NCBI GenBank assembly: GCA_037693485.1
Contig: CM075353.1
Coordinates: 7,264,001 to 7,328,000, forward strand
Source of the DNA: Kitagawia praeruptora
Taxonomy: Eukaryota; Streptophyta; Magnoliopsida; Apiales; Apiaceae
Length of the DNA stretch: 64,000 bases
Direction: 5' to 3'
Positions within the stretch are counted from its first letter, which is position 1, and the number at the start of each line of letters is the position of its first letter. Under the pieces are notes generated by a model that ran no database searches, was not told where the DNA came from, and was given only the letters and a program-made list of their open reading frames with translations. Positions 59,784-64,000 of the stretch are shown one piece after another. The position numbers and the translations under genes were made by a program.

Positions 59784-62700
59784 TTATAAATTCAAATCAT
59801 TTGCTAATACATGAAATAAGTCTGAGTGGACATTCCCCACATCCCAGATACGATCAGCTAATGAACTAGAGTATCTCGCTAAGAAATGAGCTACTTTGTT
59901 CGCGGATCGTCTAACAAATTTTAAGGTTACATTACGCGACCTTAAATCAACAAGAAGTCTTCTGCAGTCATCAACTACTCTCCCCAGGTATGAGAAATTA
60001 CTCGATGAACAACGGATGGCCTGGACTGCTCCTATGCAGTCAGTTTCAACCTCCACCAGCTGCCAGTCTTTAGATTTCACCCAACTCAAGGCTTCTCTGA
60101 TCCCGATGGTCTCTGCGAGTTCTGGATTCAAGACACCTTGCTTGCAACTTGACTGAGCTGCTACCAATGATCCTGTATGATCTCTTGCCACCATAGCATA
60201 ACTGTAATAGCTAGACTCTTCGAAGATTGCTGCATCTGTGTTTACCTTAACTACTCCTTGCTGTGGTTGTCTCCAGTGCACATCGCCATCCGATTGAGTT
60301 AGAAACCCAATATAGGGGTCGAACGACTTATCCTGAGCACTCTCCCAGTTGTTAAGGACCTGGACACCTGATTTAACAATCTCCTCATAATCTTTTCCTT
60401 TTTGCTTCCAAACTATCTCGTTTCTATTTTTCCAAATGGACCAAGCTACCATGAAGATTTTATTGACGACATTTCTTTGGCTATGTTGCAGTACTTCCTC
60501 TTCCCAACTCTGCATATTTAAATCTTCATACAATGTAGGAGTGTACCCAAGATGCTGGCAACACAACATCGCTATAGGGCACTTGACTATCACATGGACA
60601 GTCGTTTCGTCAACTAAATTACAGACTGGACACCTACTATCAAGCATGACCCTTTTCTCTCTCAGGCAATCTTTTGTTGGCAAGCATCCTCGAATTGATC
60701 TCCACACAAAATGCTTCACCTTTAGAGGGATCTTCATATTCCAAATCTTGTTCCAGAATTTAGAATTGCTTCTATCCTGTTCCGATCTTACATTATCATG
60801 GATCTTAGCATACGCACTCCTCACAGTATAGACCCCCATTTTGTCATTTCTCCAGAACCATGTATCAGCGTCTGTTCTTCGAATTGGAATCGATAAAATC
60901 AGGTTTGCATCTCTAGTTCTGAAAATATCATGGATTAAATCCATGTCCCAGGAATCTTGACCCATTGACATTAAGGATGAAACCTTTCTTCCTTCAAGAA
61001 TTTCATTCTCAGTTTGAATGTAAGGATCGTTGTCGCATGGAAGCCATGGCTCGTGCAAAATGTTAATATTCTCTCCATTCCCCACTCTACAGCTCAGACC
61101 TTCTTTCAACAGTTCCTGAGATGCTAAAACACTTCGCCAAATATAACTTGGGTTCGCTCCAAGTTTAGCTGAAAGAAAATTCCCTCCAGGATAATATCTT
61201 GCTCTATAAACTTTGCCGACCAAACTGTCTGGCTTCTGAACCAGTCTCCACGCTTGCTTCCCTAGGAGAGCTAAGTTAAAATCAAATAATTTTCGAAAAC
61301 CTAGGCCTCCTTCAGACTTTTTCTTGCACATACGATCCCACGACATCCAGTGGATTCCTTTCGGTTTGTTTACTGAAATCTTCCACCAAAACCTACACAT
61401 CAGGTTTTCTAACTCAGTGCAAATACTCTTGGGCAACAAGAATACGCTCATTGCATACGTTGGTTGAGATTGTGATACTGATTTGATAAGCAATTCTTTT
61501 CCCCCCTTCGACAATTTCTTCTTATCCCATCCTTCAATACGACTTTGCATCCGATTTTTCAAGTAACCAAACACAGCACTTTTGTTTCTCCCTATACAAT
61601 TAGGAAGACCCAGATACGTTGTACCCTCATCCGCTTCATGAAAACCCAGAGTTTGACATATGACCTCCTTTACTTCACTATTCGTATTACCGCTAAAGAA
61701 CACAGATGACTTTGCTTGATTTATTTTCTGCCCTGACGCCTTTTCGTAAACACGAAGCAATTGACATATATGATCTGTCATGTCTGCACTTGCTTTACAA
61801 TAGATATAGGAGTCATCGGCAAAAAACATGTGAGTTAAAATTGGAGCACCTCTTGCCACTTTGATGCCAGTCACCAGATTCCTTCTCTCATAGTCATTAA
61901 TTAAAGCTGTAAGGCCTTCCATACAGATCAGAAACAGATACGAGGATAGCGGATCTCCCTGCCTAATACCTCGACTCGGAATGATTGACCCCACCTCCTT
62001 CCCCGAGTGAGTGATGTTGTACTTTACTGACATTACACATTCCATAAAGAGTGAGATTAGCTGTTGCTCAAATCCCATATTCTTCAGCATCGCCTTCAGA
62101 AAATTCCACTCCACTCGATCGTAGGCCTTACTCATGTCGAGTTTCAAAGCCATCCATCCCTTTTTTCCAGCCACCTTACGTTTCATATAATGCATGACTT
62201 CATAAGAAACCATTATATTGTCTGAAATCAATCTTCCTGGAATAAAAGCGCTCTGAGAATTCGAGATTACACCATCAAGCACATTTTTTAGGCGATTTGC
62301 CAACACCTTCGATATAATTTTGTATACCACATTACACAAGGATATAGGCCGAAAATCAACCATTGATTCTGGAATTGGCTTCTTTGGAATCAGGACAATA
62401 TTAGTATCTGTGATAGAGACATCGAATTTTCCTGTTAAGAAAAACTCTTGAGTCAAAAGAACAATATCAGTACCCACAATCTGCCAATATTTTTGATAAA
62501 AACCTGGGCTCATACCGTCTGGGCCAGGAGACTTATCAGGGTGCATACCAAATAATGCAGACTTCACTTCTTTTGGATCAACTGGAGCTAACATAACTGC
62601 GTTTTGGTCTTCTTTAACTCGATTAAGAACACAATTTGTCACTTCTGTTACATCTGTATCCGTAGCAGTGAACAGATTTGGGAAATAACTTACCATTATT

Positions 62701-63863
62701 TCTCCTAAGCCAGATCCCCACTCAACAGTTACACCAGCATCGTTTTTTAAAGAACTGATTTTATTCACTTTTCGACGAACCTTTGTAGCAGCATGGAAGT
62801 ACTTGCTGTTACTATCCCCTTCCTTAAGCCATAGTTGCTTACACCTTTGACGCCAAAAGATCTCTTGCTGCGAATAAATTTCCATCAACTTCTTTGCATT
62901 TTCTTGGTACAACTGGACAGAATAAGCATCCTTTCTCCCTTTTGTTACCTGCAAAATTCTTTTACAATGCTGAATTCGAGTTCGAAACCTTCCTGTGACT
63001 TCTTTTCCCCATCTGGCCAACATTTCTACAGTAAAATTAATCTTCTCTACGAAAGATTTTCCTTGATTTAAAACCAAAGACTCCTCAACAATTTTCCCGC
63101 ACATGGGATCTCGCAGCCAAGCATTTTCGAAACGAAAATTCTTTACTTTAACTGCATGAGACCTCGTAAACGGTTTAAGAAGAATAGGGCTGTGGTCAGA
63201 AGTAGAGATCTTTAAATTAATAAGCTTTGCATCTGTGAATTGGCTCATAAAATTTACTGAAACTAGAGCTCTGTCAAGTCTGATTTCCATCCACTTTTCT
63301 GTACCATGCCCTCTCTCCCAGGTATAAGGATACCCTTCCATATCTAAATCGATCAAACCACAGTCCTCAATGCACTGATGAAATCCTGTAACAAGCCAGG
63401 TTGGGTACGGACGACCTCCCCTCTTCTCTTCTTGACGAGCAATATTATTCATATCTCCAACAATTACCCAAGGAACCGTCATCTGGCTATGCAGCTTTTT
63501 GATTAAGTCCCAAGTGTCCTTCCTCTTCGCACGATCAGGTTCACCATAGAGACCTGTGAGACGATATTTATTCCACCCCTTAGACTCAATGAGAACATCA
63601 ACATGATTTTTGCTAAAGGAGAGAAGCTCCACCTCGTGATGGTTTCGCCAGAGGAAAGCTAAACCACCACTATGACCCCTGGTTTCTACAGTGAAAGCAC
63701 CATCAAAACCTATAAAATTTTTTACTTTTTCAACTCTGTCCCGGTTACATAAAATTTCACTAAGAAAAACAAAATCTGGGCTCTTTTGGAGTATAGACTC
63801 CTTAAGGAATTGTAATGCCCACGGGGTCCCAAGCCCATGGCAATTCCAACTTAAAGTACTCAT
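59784..63863 (-). CDS. LINE ORF2: endonuclease - reverse transcriptase - zinc finger - RNase H
   Basis: 1,359 residues with no stop. Order: AP-like endonuclease (LSWNCHGLGTPWAL, VIVGDMNN, SDHSPILL), reverse transcriptase (KSPGPDGMSPGFYQKYW, FRPISLCNVVYKIISKVLAN, SAFIPGRLISDNIM, ADDSYIYC), zf-RVT (KVKHFVWRSIRGCLPTK, CPVC) and a C-terminal RNase H (VKVNTDAAIFEESS, ELAETIGIREAL). This is the full layout of plant L1 elements that gained RNase H. The canonical FADD motif reads FADDS. The protein nicks DNA and copies its RNA in place. The ATG overlaps the ORF1 stop (ATGA). Confidence 0.95.
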   Translation of the reverse strand: MSTLSWNCHGLGTPWALQFLKESILQKSPDFVFLSEILCNRDRVEKVKNFIGFDGAFTVETRGHSGGLAFLWRNHHEVELLSFSKNHVDVLIESKGWNKYRLTGLYGEPDRAKRKDTWDLIKKLHSQMTVPWVIVGDMNNIARQEEKRGGRPYPTWLVTGFHQCIEDCGLIDLDMEGYPYTWERGHGTEKWMEIRLDRALVSVNFMSQFTDAKLINLKISTSDHSPILLKPFTRSHAVKVKNFRFENAWLRDPMCGKIVEESLVLNQGKSFVEKINFTVEMLARWGKEVTGRFRTRIQHCKRILQVTKGRKDAYSVQLYQENAKKLMEIYSQQEIFWRQRCKQLWLKEGDSNSKYFHAATKVRRKVNKISSLKNDAGVTVEWGSGLGEIMVSYFPNLFTATDTDVTEVTNCVLNRVKEDQNAVMLAPVDPKEVKSALFGMHPDKSPGPDGMSPGFYQKYWQIVGTDIVLLTQEFFLTGKFDVSITDTNIVLIPKKPIPESMVDFRPISLCNVVYKIISKVLANRLKNVLDGVISNSQSAFIPGRLISDNIMVSYEVMHYMKRKVAGKKGWMALKLDMSKAYDRVEWNFLKAMLKNMGFEQQLISLFMECVMSVKYNITHSGKEVGSIIPSRGIRQGDPLSSYLFLICMEGLTALINDYERRNLVTGIKVARGAPILTHMFFADDSYIYCKASADMTDHICQLLRVYEKASGQKINQAKSSVFFSGNTNSEVKEVICQTLGFHEADEGTTYLGLPNCIGRNKSAVFGYLKNRMQSRIEGWDKKKLSKGGKELLIKSVSQSQPTYAMSVFLLPKSICTELENLMCRFWWKISVNKPKGIHWMSWDRMCKKKSEGGLGFRKLFDFNLALLGKQAWRLVQKPDSLVGKVYRARYYPGGNFLSAKLGANPSYIWRSVLASQELLKEGLSCRVGNGENINILHEPWLPCDNDPYIQTENEILEGRKVSSLMSMGQDSWDMDLIHDIFRTRDANLILSIPIRRTDADTWFWRNDKMGVYTVRSAYAKIHDNVRSEQDRSNSKFWNKIWNMKIPLKVKHFVWRSIRGCLPTKDCLREKRVMLDSRCPVCNLVDETTVHVIVKCPIAMLCCQHLGYTPTLYEDLNMQSWEEEVLQHSQRNVVNKIFMVAWSIWKNRNEIVWKQKGKDYEEIVKSGVQVLNNWESAQDKSFDPYIGFLTQSDGDVHWRQPQQGVVKVNTDAAIFEESSYYSYAMVARDHTGSLVAAQSSCKQGVLNPELAETIGIREALSWVKSKDWQLVEVETDCIGAVQAIRCSSSNFSYLGRVVDDCRRLLVDLRSRNVTLKFVRRSANKVAHFLARYSSSLADRIWDVGNVHSDLFHVLANDLNL

Positions 63864-64000
63864 GACCCTTGGCGAGCCCCTTTGACGAAGCCCGCCATAT
63901 TCACGTTTTTTGGAACAGTTGAGTTTATTTGACCATCTTGATCCATTGCATTTTTCTCTTCTGAGGCCAAGTCCAATTCAGTATTTTTAATCACCTCATT
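63860..64000 (-). CDS. C-terminal end of LINE ORF1
   Basis: 46 codons are open from the window edge to a TGA whose first two bases are shared with the ORF2 ATG (ATGA). Residues such as DLASEEKNAMDQDGQIN are hydrophilic. The RNA-binding part of ORF1 would lie beyond the window. Confidence 0.7.
   Translation of the reverse strand, partial: NEVIKNTELDLASEEKNAMDQDGQINSTVPKNVNMAGFVKGARQGS

Larger units (their letters stand above)
59754..64000 (-). mobile_element. L1-type LINE, 3' part, 5' end outside the window
   Basis: A 13-T run at 59754-59766 is the poly(A) tail on the minus strand. ORF2 (59784-63863) and the end of ORF1 follow to the right. ORF2 is fully open, so the copy is young or under recent selection. 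Confidence 0.93.

Overview
The window is nuclear DNA of a flowering plant, most likely a eudicot. It is AT-rich, host genes carry GT-AG introns, and most of the sequence is plant transposable elements (Copia, Tat-type Gypsy, L1-type LINE, Stowaway, Emigrant-like and Mutator-type MITEs, tRNA-derived SINEs, Helitron-like ends). The species cannot be fixed from sequence alone. Four host genes are supported: a WVD2/TPX2-type microtubule-associated protein (6390-7777, +), a small secreted defensin-like peptide (40092-40520, -), a 100-residue SWIB/MDM2-domain protein (52548-53228, +) and an S-domain receptor-like kinase (55468-59123, +).

Layout: 1-5024 is a Tnt1-like Copia element missing the start of its 5' LTR, with a broken polyprotein. 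5025-8250 holds the WVD2-like gene. 8254-9435 is a probable hAT-type repeat containing other MITEs. 9492-36435 is a nested stack. The outer layer is an old, short-LTR retroelement on the minus strand whose interior is made of intronless fragments of at least three host genes: an ABC1/COQ8-like kinase, a CCCH zinc finger/RRM protein and a BOR-type borate transporter. Into it fell a 1,564-bp LTR (now solo, TSD CCATC) and a 13-kb Tat-lineage Gypsy element (13692-34887, TSD ATAGC). Into one LTR of the Gypsy element fell a 7.9-kb Copia element (14430-22310, TSD TGAAC). Hand-counted LTR divergence (about 7%, 0.8%, 0.45%) agrees with this order.

The Gypsy element carries a spliced gene on the strand opposite gag-pol (23883-26288), intact although pol has several stops. 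38465-51040 is a gene-poor stretch of Helitron-like ends marked by CCCGTGC/GCACGGG hairpins, with MITEs, SINEs and a LINE tail. The defensin-like gene lies between one pair of such ends. 52.5-59.1 kb holds the SWIB and receptor-kinase genes, whose downstream flanks resemble each other. 59754-64000 is the 3' part of an L1-type LINE on the minus strand with an uninterrupted 1,359-residue ORF2.

The host genes act separately (microtubule organisation, secreted peptide, nuclear or organellar SWIB protein, cell-surface kinase) and show no operon-like organisation. The most unusual content is the gene-capturing retroelement, the antisense gene of the Tat element and the defensin-like gene inside a putative Helitron.
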